Below, piece after piece: positions 37,229-61,059 of a stretch of 64,000 nt of DNA; position 1 is the stretch's first letter, and every line of letters begins with the position of its first letter. The stretch is from Tetracentron sinense (lineage: Eukaryota > Streptophyta > Magnoliopsida > Trochodendrales > Trochodendraceae), in contig CM026565.1 in the NCBI GenBank assembly GCA_015143295.1, positions 33,302,052 through 33,366,051 of the forward strand, read 5' to 3'. The translations under genes and the position numbers were made by a program. The notes beneath the pieces were generated by a model. It was not told the origin of the DNA and made no database searches. It saw nothing but the letters and a program-made list of their open reading frames with translations.

Positions 37229-37759
37229 TAATGACGCAAACACATCACTATATACCCAGTGGCAAGGGATCAAATTGCATTGAGGAAATCCCTCCAGGGA
37301 AAGGACAACTGAAGAATGGAATGAAGTTACCAATATCCTCCACCATCACTCACATTTTTGTCTTGCTGGGATCTTTGAAACCAATAAAACCTCAGTGCTA
37401 GCTTGACATTACTCTTCCATATATTACGACACCATCAACCTACGAATGGATCAAATTGACTATAAAGTACACTTATAGTTGAACATAATAAAAGCTTCAA
37501 CATTAAACCTAGAGCAATGCATTGTCTAGCAACCTTTTTTCACAGTTTTTTTGTAAGGAAAAAATATTTTGTGTTTCTTTGCTTGGCATTACATGTTTTA
37601 AACTTCTTTTCAATTGGGTATGACTCATTCAACACATGTAATACATAGTTACATAAGAAAATACCCAAAATGGAGCGAAATTTGTTTGCCAAAGGAGATT
37701 AGCAATGTCGCATGGTAACCTTCAAAACACGACTTAAATTCTTCCTCTCAAAACCTTTA

Positions 37760-37911
37760 CCCTATGTTTGGTTGAGAAGAAAATAAGTAAAAATATGGAA
37801 AAGAAAGGAAAATTAGACAAAATACAACCAACAATTATATTAGAAATCTAAAATTTTCTTTTCTTTTCTTTTCCATGTTTTCACCTGTTTTCACAGCAAC
37901 CAAACATAACA
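37760..37911. mobile_element. PIF/Harbinger-type MITE (152 bp)
   Basis: The termini CCCTATGTTTGGTTG and, reversed, TGTTATGTTTGGTTG are inverted repeats, flanked by TTA on both sides (37757-37759, 37912-37914). The size, 3-bp TTA duplication and the TATGTTTGGTT motif match Tourist/Harbinger-type MITEs. It lies in the ASI1 5' UTR intron. Confidence 0.7.
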
Positions 37912-38868
37912 TTAGGCTCCGTTCTTTTTGCGGGAATAGGTGAAAAATCATAATTGCTGGAAATTGCCAATTTTTATGTTGTAGTTTACTTGTGAGACTT
38001 CAAAAGCCACACAACGAGGAATTTCAATTCTCAAAAAAATGAATGGACTTGAAGTCTCATTATGGTAGGAATTTTGTTTTGTCCAAGCCTTGCACTCAAG
38101 TAAAAGAACAAAATTATTGTCAAATGATAAGACTAACAAAACTGTTACTTATAGTCTCCAGACTTGCAAAATGTGACCCTAATAGTAAATGAACTTTCCG
38201 TATGGACTATTCGATGCCCGGCATTATCAACTATCATCTACTAAACCAATACAGTAATTGAATTCTTGCCAATCATGAGATGAACCGGTCTTGAATCTAT
38301 CAGTTTCAAGATATTCGAGTGAGTAACAGAAATAGAAAATTATTCTGTACATGTTTAGTCCCCCATTTGATGGAAAAATAAAGCACGGTATGCAAATCCA
38401 TCAAACGGACACCAGAACAAACATTAAAAATAAATAAAACAGAACGAAATATCATAATATTGCAATAAATTTCCGTCCAGTGAAACAATAAAGCCAAACC
38501 AGTGATAAACACACACACATGAACATATATAAGAGATAAATAACTTGGGATAACTGAAAATTAAAGACCCGAGATTTTTCAAGCTCGGGAAAGAATGCTT
38601 GAAGAAATTCAAAAACTCCAGTGTTGAACATTATACAATACAAAAATACTGTTTTCACATTTCAGCATGGAAGATTAGTTAAGTGGAGAAACCCCCAATT
38701 TTCCCATTATCAAGAATCAACAGAACGAATAGGCAAAACAGAGCCCGAAACACCAAACAAAACCCTAGATTCCCGTTCGAACTCATGCTATTGTATTGAG
38801 TAAACCTCGTTAGAGAATATTAGAGAAATCTTGAAACACGAAGGTGTATTAAAATGGCGGATACTTAC

Positions 38869-38950
38869 GGTTCGATAGCGATATTTTTCTGGCAGAAACC
38901 CTAACTCTCTCTATCTAGTACAGTTAGGAGAGCAACGATACCCTTTTTTT
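38869..38950 (-). other. ASI1: ASI1 non-coding first exon (5' UTR)
   Basis: On the minus strand a leader-like segment (GAGAGAGTTAGGGTTTCTGCC, with a CT/GA-rich start) ends in GAACC followed by a strong donor GTAAGTAT at 38868. The matching acceptor CTTTTCAG lies at 34013-34020, 44 bases before the first ATG of ASI1. This implies a 4.86-kb intron within the 5' UTR. The transcription start (about 38950) is approximate. Transcript evidence would be decisive. Confidence 0.6.
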
Positions 38951-39099
38951 CTTTCTAGACTAGACTAGATTTTCAGAGCGTTGGATTACAGGGAACTTCT
39001 ATAATGGCTAAACTGCTGTGGCTCAGCATGACCAAACTTGTGTATATGCACTACGGATTGTTACTTGTTAGATCTTGATCAAAATGTGACGGCAATTTA

Positions 39100-42000
39100 T
39101 GGGGGTTTTCCCAGATTGCCCCCATAGTATGGGGTTGTTCTCAAATACCTACCTTTTTAAAACCCTTCTCACAATGCCCCACGCTCATGTTAAGGAATTC
39201 GAATATGTGAACTTTTTTTTATTTTATCCAATCCATTTGAAGGAAAGATATTTATGTCCCCTCTATTATTCATCAACTATGTTGAGCTTTCTTCATTCCT
39301 CATCAATAATTGAGGAAGTCTTCGTTGATCAAGAATAGTTCCCAATAAATTTATTATTTATTGTTTCTACTAAAATTTCTACAAGAGAGTTTTGTTACAC
39401 TAAACTACTAACTTCGATTATGAGAGAACGCCATTAATGAAAGAAGAATACCCATTTTTTGGTTTTTGTGTTTTTTTTTTTAAATAAATTAGTTTAACCT
39501 AAAGAAAAATGATTATAATCTTGACATTTGTGATTTTAAACCTTAAATCCTTTGTTAGAGGGCTTTACATTTGTTTTTTTTTACATTTTTTTATGATTTA
39601 CAGTGTATGGTCAATACTCAACAAATCGGTTCGATACTTTGTACCGATACTCGTTGTATTCCAAGGTTGAAGAAGATCTGTATTAATATGTATCAATAAT
39701 ATTGATACAGGTCAATATGAGTATCGATATGGGTCAATATGAGTATCAATATTATAGGCAAAATTTTCAAAAATGTCATTGGAACTGTAAAAGTGCCCAA
39801 AAATCCTCTAAACAACCTCGAAATGGAAATCTGAGCGTGGAGAATCACCTTTGGCGGTTCAACTTAGATTTGTCTCGTTAAGCTACCCTAAATTCATATA
39901 TTATAATAGCCAATCGGACTTCCGGATAAGAAGTTATGGCCAAAACAAGTTCTACCGATATGACTATTGATAGGAATCGATTTGTATCAATATAGGTATT
40001 GAGCAGTTGTATCTGAAAGTATGCCTCTTTTTAATTTTTGAAACACAGTTCTTGGGGGGCATACATCGAATCCTAATATCTGACTAAGATTCTAATTGAT
40101 TTTATTCAATGAAAATAGGAATAACATTCACCTTTGCGACTTTGAAATTGTTAAATCAAATACACGTTAGAATGGTACTTGCAAAACTTCACAAGTATCA
40201 AGTCTCCTGTCGATTCACGCGAACCTTCTTTTTCCTTTAAAACTTTCTCTAATGGAAGCTAATGGCCCTTCCAAATTTTCAGCTCTGGGAATCTTGAATA
40301 AAAGATCCAATCTTTTATTATAAAGAACCTTTCTTGATTCTTTTCTTGATCTTTAAAACTAAGAACCCAAGAGAGAAGAAGATAGGGGAATATGAAGTTG
40401 ACCGTACACCACTAGAGAGAGGAGCTGGGCGTGAGATTTGAGGAGAGGGGAGAGGTTTCCAAATCTGGAAATTCTGGAAAATTAAAAAATGCCCAAAGGC
40501 TTGGACATCCATCCCTCTTTATAGGCTTTATTGGTTGCTTACAACCAAAGTTTCCTAATCTTTATCCAATAAGGATTCCTCAATTAATTTCTAATTCTTA
40601 ATTTCTCTTAATCAAATTAGGATTAATCATTAATAGAAACTAACCTTATCCATTAGTGTCCAACTAATCTTATCCTTATCCTAATCCAATTAGGATTTCT
40701 TGATTAGCAAGAAACTAATAGACTCATTGTCCAACAAATAATCTTTAATTAGTAACTAACTCTAACTAACTAACTAACCTTATCTAATAAGGATATTAGT
40801 TATTAAAACTAATTAAAATAATAACAATTATTATTCCTCCTTGAAGTGGGCGTCCCACCCTAGGTGAGTCCCACTTAACACGTCCCCAATGGGTTCTAAA
40901 CCATTTTGGTCACTTTAACTATTTTTTTAAAATATTCCCCAATGGGTCCTACCCATTTGGTTTTTCATATCCAATGTGATTCCACATTTTAGAGCTTCAC
41001 TATACCATATAGTGATTACTTAGAGAAATTAATTAATTAAATTATAAATTAAATTAAATACTTTAAGAAGGTCCTTGTGTGTGGGATCTAAAGGGATCTC
41101 CTATTTCCGATTGTGGGACCAAGTACTCAACCTTTTGGTTAAAGCATTGTTACTAAGAAACATCTTTCCTAAAACTCCATTAGGATCATAGAATGTTATC
41201 TAAGTCCCTGAACTTTCACCAATCACAATTAATGTCCATTAACACAATGTGATTAACCTCAAAAAATTAAAGAATTGTTTGTAAGTACCATCTCACAATA
41301 TATTTACAAATAAATTCTTCCATATTCCGATATCACTTGTAAGCTTCCGGGATTGGAACAATTCCACTGTCTTAGTCCCTAGCTTATAAATAGAACCATT
41401 TCTCATGATTACTTTTTTATTGAACTGAACCTCCAAAACACTTTTGAAGAAACATTAGAAAAGAACTGACATATATATTTATATATATTTTTCCATATTA
41501 AAAATATCAACTTCGATAAAAACCATTTTACCGAAAAGCACCAGTACTGGATTTAACAGTTCAATTCAACAAGTATCACCTTGATATCATTATCTCCAAT
41601 TAAGGAGTTGTGGATTCCTTATTGAATGTTTACACACTTCTCCAAACATTGTGTACATGACCCAACGTACGCAGAGTTAGTCCTGTGTATTGGACATTGC
41701 CGATTGGCACATCAAAGCCATATAGACAGATGTCTAAGAAGATGTTAATCTCTCAGGTCTAAGGACAATTTGTCAAATGAATAACCCTAATACAATCTGA
41801 CAGTGTATTCCATAAGGTATCCACTAGTGACCCCGTTCAGTATTATATACTTGCTACATATACTCACATGTTAGTCAGAAGTCATCACTCTCTGTGAATG
41901 AGATTTATCACACTATCTCATAGAACTACACATGTGTAAGTCATGATGAAGTACGGCGTCCAACCAGTACTCTAGAGGCTTCGAACAATATTAGGTTTAC

Positions 42001-42580
42001 GAGGAACCGGAAAATCATATCTCCTCGCAACCTTTGCATGATTTTCCTACAATGTTACCTATGGAACTTTATGTCATCATCATATGAGACAATAATTAAT
42101 ATAAATACCCTTTATAGTTGGTTGTGTGAATATGATGTTTGTCTAATCAACATAGAAAAGTCTTTTATTGGCTTTTGAGGGCATAAATGTCCAACAGTAT
42201 CAACTAGTATCGATCCTGCGCACAAAAAGCTTCGCTTTGTTGTGTGTTTTTTTAAACGATTTTTTTTTATCTTTTTTCAATATAATGTATACTAAAAAAT
42301 TCATTGAAAGAGAAATGAGTGAGGAGCTTCATGAGATGGGAAGATGATGAGAGTTGGAAGCGTCTCCAAGCTCATATACATTTATGAACCCCTCTTTTCC
42401 TTTCCTTTCTTTTTATCCTTCAAAATTATTCTTTTAAATGTTTGTTGTAATGGAGGGGTGTTTCAGACTTTTCATAAATCAGGAATTATGAGAAAAATAG
42501 TCATAAGGGCATTATGAGAAGAGTTTTAAAAAGTTTGAGAACAACCGCATACTATGGGAGCAATCTAGAAAAAACAAAAC
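39100..42580. mobile_element. Long-TIR Mutator-like element with nested solo LTR
   Basis: About 80 bp at each end are inverted repeats: left TTTTCCCAGATTGCCCCC, then CATAGTATGGGGTTGTTCTC; right, reversed, TTTCTAGATTGCTCCC, then CATAGTATGCGGTTGTTCTC. Without the solo LTR at 40014-42196 the element is about 1.29 kb. The interior around 39600-39730 has GTATCGATAC words and a CAATACTCAACAA block shared with the element at 11609-12586, so both are one family. No clear 9-bp duplication was found and no transposase is present. Confidence 0.6.
40014..42196 (-). mobile_element. Solo LTR, 2.18 kb
   Basis: On the minus strand it begins TGTTGGACATTTATGCCC and ends ATACTTTCA, giving TG...CA termini. The 5-bp direct repeat GTATC flanks it at 40009-40013 and 42197-42201. 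There is no internal coding, primer-binding site or second LTR, so it is a solo LTR. The TGTTGGACATTTATG start is a type I associate with Copia LTRs; that assignment is tentative. Confidence 0.75.
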
Positions 42581-43492
42581 CTTCTCAGAAGCATAAGTGG
42601 GACCACGATTAATAAAATGTAAATACTTATTGCATATTTCTATGGGTTATGACCCGTATCCTTTTTTTTAGTATATATAAGCATGGCCCATACCCATGAG
42701 TGGAGATTAGTTATTAGAGTACAAGTGTACAACCACAAAAAAATGCCCCATGACTCTCATCTTAAAGATTTTCTTCTTTCAACATGAACCTTACTCCGCT
42801 GTTTTAGTTTATCAAGGAGCCTTTGGTTATTGTTGGGTTGGGGCTCAATTCTTCTTGTGTTTGTTGTTGTTAAATTACGTGTGGGCTTGCACTAAAGCTA
42901 AGCTGGCTTCTTAGCTCGACTCAATTTGACTCATTCAAGCCGAGCTCAAGCTAGCATTTTAGGCTCTAAAGAATCAAGTCAAATTTATATTTGAGTTCAA
43001 ATGTGTAAAAAAGTCAAACCAAGCCAAGCCATTTGATTTGGCTCAAAATATTTTATACATGTACATACATATTTTTTTAATACTATTACTTATATTAATA
43101 TAAAATAATAGTTTATTACCTTTCTTTACTATAGATTTTATTAATTTCTAATTTATATTAAAATAATTATTATAATTAAATGCAAAAACCCTGACCCTAA
43201 CTCATACACTATGATTGAAGGATTACTCTCAAAATTTACTTACGTATATCAATGTATTAATTTTTGTAATTTGTTGTATTATAATTTAATATTTTTTATG
43301 TAAAATTAAAACAAAATATTTTTGTGAATCAAGCTTGCACAGTTTCAGTTTGGCTAAAGTTCAATCTCGAATGGAGCAAGATGGGTGTGTCATCAGGTTA
43401 GATTCGAACCGGCCCAACTCGATCCTGGTGAATAAACGAGTTGGGCCAGGCTCGGGTCAGCCGTCCTCAGAAATAAGGAGGAAATTTTAATA
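42581..43492. other. Intergenic stretch, eroded TE arms
   Basis: No coding is seen. From about 42880 to 43050 and 43320 to 43450 the sequence is made of AGCCGAGCTC / GAGTCAAGC / GGCCCAACTCG words, like the arms of the TIR elements at 5943-8030 and around 18100-18270. The rest is AT-rich with no feature. Confidence 0.4.
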
Positions 43493-46072
43493 GACAAACA
43501 AACAACCGGATCAATAGTTATGCTTGCATGAAATTCTAGCAATAATCGACGTTCTATTATGTTGCCTTAAGATTTTGCCATACAAAACTATTGTTTTTTG
43601 ACAAAATATTCGTTGTGAGCTAAATTATTCACGTCAAAACACCCCAAAAGCATATATTATAACTGACAAAACGGACAACCGGATCAAGAGTTATACTTTA
43701 ATGAAATTCTAGCACTAAACGACATTCTATTATGTTACCCTAAGATTTTGCCATACAAAACAATTGTTTTTGTCGTGCCATAAAATTTCACCTTGGTCAA
43801 AATGAGATTCTGGGCCTGTGACACTGCGTGTACCTACTTAACTCCATAGCATTCAGAGCAATATAGATGAAAGTTTATACAATTTTATCATAATAAAATT
43901 TCGATAACTAAATAACCATAAAGTGTAAATATGACCAACATAAACTTCACCCACAATTCGGATCATATCACGATCCCCACAACAAAATTCAAACATAAGC
44001 AACATCATAAACATCATGTGTCTACTTTTAATAAATCAAAGACTAGTAATATGAAAAACGGTCTAAATCTCCCACTGCCTCTTCAGGGAGATCACCTTCT
44101 TCTTCTTCCTTTACGTACTCCTCTTTGTGGCTCACTCCAGCTCTAGACATGCCAACAATAACAGTTCAACTGCGTATTGAAAACCCTCATTATATATACA
44201 GTTTAACTAACAATGCAATATCACATGTACATAACTAATATCATTTTCAAAGCGTATTTACATAATCAGAGTGTGGAAAACATGTGAGCATATCATACCA
44301 TCACATTAACTCATGTATTTATGAGACACTTGGACTTGTAACATGAATTACATGCATGCTTGTACCCATAAGATAGTATCCAGAACTCATAAGGGGCCAA
44401 TAACTATGCAATAATATCCGAGCTTGTAAAATGTAACTATGTAAGTAACCATGCAATAATATCCAGAACTTGTAAAATGTAAGTATCTATGCAATGATAT
44501 TTGGAGCTTGTAAAATGTAAGTAACCATGAGATGATCTCTAGAACTTGTATCATGCTTGTGTTTATACGGTGCGTGTATTTGTGAAACTTGCAACCTACC
44601 ACACATGTGATCTTGTGTTTTAGTATTGTGATTAATATTTGAATAGGTCATCTCTTAGATTCTGATCATCCACCATGAAAACTCCGCTATGGTCCATACC
44701 ACGATGGTTAGAGAATTCATGATTTGGAAGACTTCCTCTAAGTTTTGGCCTACCCGAATGACGATCACCATACAAAATATGTAGGTCATAATTTATCATG
44801 ACAATTATAAACATTACTTCATCATAATTTAACAATTTCCATAACATAATTATAGGCATTTGACATCACAATTTGTTTTTATTAGCCCATTCAATCTATC
44901 ATTTGTGTACAAATTTCCCTTCCTCCATTATACCACCGCATCATTCATTCACAACCTTCTATAAACCATATAAATTCACCTAAAACATCCACCGTCATTT
45001 ACCATCATTCATTTTAAAAATAAATAGGATCAAACATCAAACTACATCACTTAATACCCATATTATGCTTGTTAAAACTCTTAAACACATGCAAGATCCC
45101 ATTTAATGCGCTATGAACAACAATCTACCCATAATCATGTAAAACATCTAATAATCTTTACTCAATCATGCTTAACCATGTAAAAACTATAATAGAGTTA
45201 TGTTAGAATGTATATCAACCTCTAAGATCGTCTCCCTACGATCCAATCGCTTGAAAATGGCTTTGGGGGCAATCTTCAAGCCTTCTTCTCTCTTTCAAAG
45301 AAAAACCCTAGAAATCCTAAGTTTTTTTCGTCTCATTTGTCAAATTAGGTTAAAAACTCTTAGGATACTCTAAACCCTTGAAATAGAATTTCTATTTAAA
45401 ATACTTCGTGCAAAATGACATTTTTGTAAACTTTATGCACTAACCGTTCGAACGGCTCTCAAAGTTCGTTCGAACGATGAGTTAGGGTACATTTTGTTTT
45501 TGATTCAATTGCAGGCCGTTCAAACGGCCCGAGGTACCATTTGAATGACTTCAAATGGAAGGGAATCCGTTCAAATGTCTTGTGCTTCTTTTGCTTATTT
45601 TCCCTTTTTCCTCATTCATTTCTTCATTTAACCATTTTATACATTCTAAATACAGTATATAACATTTATTCATATCAAACACTCATCAAAATATTTAATG
45701 GATATATTTACCCTTAATAAATTATGGTAATGGCATAGATGTAAATTCAGGTCTCTACAGTTTTTGACAAAGTTTTCGTTGTGGACTAGATTATTCACGT
45801 CAAAACAACACAAAAACATATATTATAATAGACAAACGAACAACCGGATCAAGAGTTATGTTTGCATGACGTTCTAGCACTAAACAACATTCTATTGTGT
45901 TATCCTAGTATTTTTTCATACAAAACTATTGTTGTTTGACAATATCTTTGATGAGAACTACATTATTCATGTTAAAACACCCCAAAAGCATATATTATTG
46001 TAGATAAACGGATCAAGAGTCGTGCTTGCATGAAATTCTAGCACTAACGACATTCTATTGTGTTACCCTAAT
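43493..46072 (+). repeat. 172-bp tandem array, about 3.4 units, split by a solo LTR
   Basis: Units start at 43493, 43665, 45831 and 46003 (the last partial). The unit that starts at 43665 is interrupted at 43770 and resumes at 45765; with the insert removed it is exactly 172 bp, as are its neighbours. Each unit begins GACAAAC..ACAACCGGATCAA and contains a CATTCTATTRTGTTACCCTA block and a CATATATTAT end. The constant period suggests a satellite-like or element-internal tandem array. Confidence 0.85.
43771..45759 (-). mobile_element. Solo LTR, 1.99 kb, inside the 172-bp array
   Basis: On the minus strand it starts TGTAGAGACCTGAATTT and ends GGCACGACA (TG...CA termini). The 5-bp repeat GTTTT flanks it at 43766-43770 and 45760-45764. 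It contains several CCGTTCGAACGG-like palindromes around 45440-45580. The interior has no gag-pol coding, so it is a solo LTR. The TGTAGAGACCTG start resembles Gypsy LTRs; this is not proven. Confidence 0.75.
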
Positions 46073-46553
46073 TAGGTTGAACTAGTCAGGTCAAGCTCAG
46101 TCTAATTGACCTAACCCTCTAAGCGCAAGTCCGCCACATTACGAAATTGGTTTGGGTCGGGTCGTGGGCCAACCCGACCCATTGACATCTCTAGAGCTAG
46201 AGCTCCATTAAGCTTGGTCAAGCCAAGGAAGCCTAAAACATTCGAGCTCAAATCAAACTCAAGTCGAGCTCCAAAATGTTAAAGTCAATGCGCAGTTCAA
46301 ATATACCCCTAATTATGGGCTCAAATTAGCCCAAAAGTAGAATACGATTGGTAGTTCAAGGTAAGGTCAATTTGAACTTAGTTCATTTGGCTCATTGAGC
46401 AGCGATCTGAGAAAAGTCCATGGATCAAATGGTTGCAACTATTCAATTGTAGTGATTTTTGATTACTATCCTAGTTGAATGATGGGTCCCTAACCCTACA
46501 CACAAGTCCATGTATCAAGTTTTAATTTAGGATAGGATCGCCGAGAGCGCCGA

Positions 46554-46581
46554 TACACACACACACACATATATGTGTGTA
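46554..46581. repeat. CA/TG microsatellite with palindromic centre
   Basis: An (AC) run passes into ATATAT and then a GTGTGT run, so the tract can fold on itself. Simple repeat only. Confidence 0.8.
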
Positions 46582-47020
46582 TGTAACTGCACGTGTGTAC
46601 TTTATGGTTCTTGAAATTACTTACAAATGCAAATATATCATTTTCACCTTCTAAATTATAAAAAAGAATTGATAAAATCATTCATAATTCAAATTTGTAA
46701 TCACAGTAAACAAGATGATGATATATTAAATATATAATTCCAAATTCAATTATAAGAGCACCGATAATTTAAAAAACCTTATAAGAATCTTGAACCCTAC
46801 AAATGAAAATGTCAAAATGCACTCTACTAAATATGAATAATTGGAATAAAAATGAAATTTTATCCAAAAATTGCACTCTAAACCATGCTCTCTAAAATCA
46901 TAAATCGTGCATTACAAAAGTTGAAACCATTCTCCTGATATGAGAGTGAGGTGTGAGAGCAGGAGTGAGTGGCAAGTTAGAAGGTTTCAGTTACTAAGCT
47001 TCCAACCAAAAAAACCAATT

Positions 47021-47231
47021 TGTCTTACCGCGTGCGTTAGGGTGTACCCAGGTTGTCTTACCGCGTGCGTTAGGGTGTACCCAGGTTTAGTCCCACATCA
47101 GTTGGGAAGTGGACTTCTCAGGGGTAAATAAGGGGCCATCAACCCTCCTAGATTGAGCCTTTTTGAGTGGTTGCTTGGACTTACCCTTATGGCAACTTAG
47201 CAGCTACCTTATGTATGAGTGTGTGTGTTAC
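47021..47231. mobile_element. LTR-like block with 33-bp internal duplication
   Basis: It starts TGTCTTACCGCG, ends GTGTGTTACA (TG...CA) and contains TAGTCCCACATCAGTTGGG, a motif frequent in short plant LTRs. The sequence TGATATCA follows the right end where a primer-binding site would lie, but it is poorly matched. The first 66 bp are a perfect 33-bp tandem duplication (starts at 47021 and 47054). It is a candidate LTR remnant only. Confidence 0.4.
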
Positions 47232-47518
47232 ATGATATCATTTCAACCAAAAAAACTGAAGGGCTGGGCCATTTTATATTCCCTCACATTACCCTAATTT
47301 TTTAATATTGGTAAATCACAAACACACCCAAACACTATACCACCCACACACACTACACCCTACACCCTACACACACCCAAGCCCCTGGCACAAGGCCTAG
47401 TGCACCCACTCGCATTATCCTAATTAGTGCATGGATTTTGGTAGTCCCACTTTCTCAAACTGCACTCTCTTGTTTGGGACAAAAAAGACAAAGGATTATG
47501 CATCGGCTCACAACTGCA

Positions 47519-47694
47519 CACAAAATCATAGTCATTCTTGTCGTGAAAAAGAGAGAGGATTGGGGAGAGAGTGTGGCTGGTACTCGCTTAGAGCACAGTA
47601 TTTTGACACAAAATCAGAGTCATTATTGTCGTGAAAATGAGAGAGGATTGGTGAGAGTGTGGCTAGCACTCGCTTAGCGCACAGTATGAGCTGC
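47519..47694 (+). repeat. 88-bp tandem duplication
   Basis: Two adjacent copies start at 47519 and 47607 (CACAAAATCAKAGTCATT, then GAGAGAGGATTGG, then CTCGCTTAG.GCACAGTAT). They differ by a few substitutions and small indels. It lies about 0.75 kb upstream of the kinesin ATG. Confidence 0.75.
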
Positions 47695-48445
47695 AGCTGC
47701 AAATTCTGGGCAGGGACACTGCATATGCTTAGGTCTCCATAGATATACTATATGCAGATACCTTATGATTGTCCTAATGTCATCTGGTTTGTCCATACGC
47801 TTAAATCACGACTAGACTCTCTACCTATAGACAAGCACGAGATTTGAACGAGAAAGTCCTGCGCGTGGGAGATATAAATAAGACAGACTTAAATTTGAAT
47901 TTGAATTTGAATTTTCCCGAACCAATTATGTTAACGACATACAAGATTGAATTCAATCACTATGGCTCTGATTTGATCTGGAGATGGACAAACAAACAAA
48001 CGAGTACGGCCCATAGTTCAAAACAAGTGGGCCCAGCACTCGTTGCCACTTGCTACCCTGTCTCCCGCCACCATCCCACACAAGTGTTAACCGTATTCAC
48101 ACGTGTTACACGACAAGTGGCACATATCTTTCTCGTACGAGTACATACAGTCTCGAGAATGGCCCCAGTAATTCTTTTCAAAAATTCAAAAATCGTTTTA
48201 TTTTAATCTTTTAACCGATTTCATCTGAAATTCCAGTTCAACATCCTCCATTAGAGCTTCTCCCAAGAACACCAGAGCTTTTCCTCTCTTTCACTCTATT
48301 TATCTATCTGCGAATTATTTGTTGTTAACTGTACGGCCAGCAGAGACTTGGTGTTTTAGGAATCAGAGATTGAGATTGATTTCTGAGAGGTTCTGATTAA
48401 AACCCTAATTGGATCGGTAAGGAGAGACGAGAGAGAGAGAGAGAG

Positions 48446-60766
<12,321 letters not shown>

Positions 60767-60977
60767 TTTTATGTTGGACAGGAGTGCTGATAGAATCCAC
60801 GGACTGCCACTTGTCATGGTTATGCATCATTATGAAATTGGTAACGCAGCTTCTTGATGTCAATTATATCATCCGTTACCGTCAGAATTCGATGTTTTGT
60901 CGAGCAGTTGACATTATGATTCCTTCTTCTTTCTGTGGGTTTTGTTTGGGTAAATGGCGATTTCTATCAGGTTTCAG

Positions 60978-61059
60978 GGATTAAATTTTTCCTCTACCAT
61001 TATTATTTGTAATCCTTTGGATTAAATTTTTCCTCTACCATTATTATTTGTAATCCTTT
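60978..61059 (+). repeat. 41-bp tandem duplication in the kinesin 3' flank
   Basis: Two adjacent copies, beginning GGATTAAATTTTTCCTCTAC, start at 60978 and 61019 and are identical. They start 212 bases after the kinesin stop codon, probably in the 3' untranslated region. Confidence 0.85.

Larger units (their letters stand above)
46073..48250. other. Intergenic region upstream of the kinesin-13 gene
   Basis: It contains GAGCTCAAGTC-type TE arms (46180-46270), a CA/TG microsatellite (46554-46581), a 33-bp duplication (47021-47086) inside an LTR-like block, a CA-rich tract (47310-47380) and an 88-bp duplication (47519-47694). A TTGAAT hexamer run lies at about 47893-47913. The proximal promoter of the kinesin gene should lie within the last kilobase; no reliable TATA box was identified. 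Confidence 0.45.

Noticed and set aside
43493..46072. CRISPR-like array reading of the regular repeats
   Set aside because: The units are 172-bp tandem monomers with no spacers, in a plant nuclear genome.
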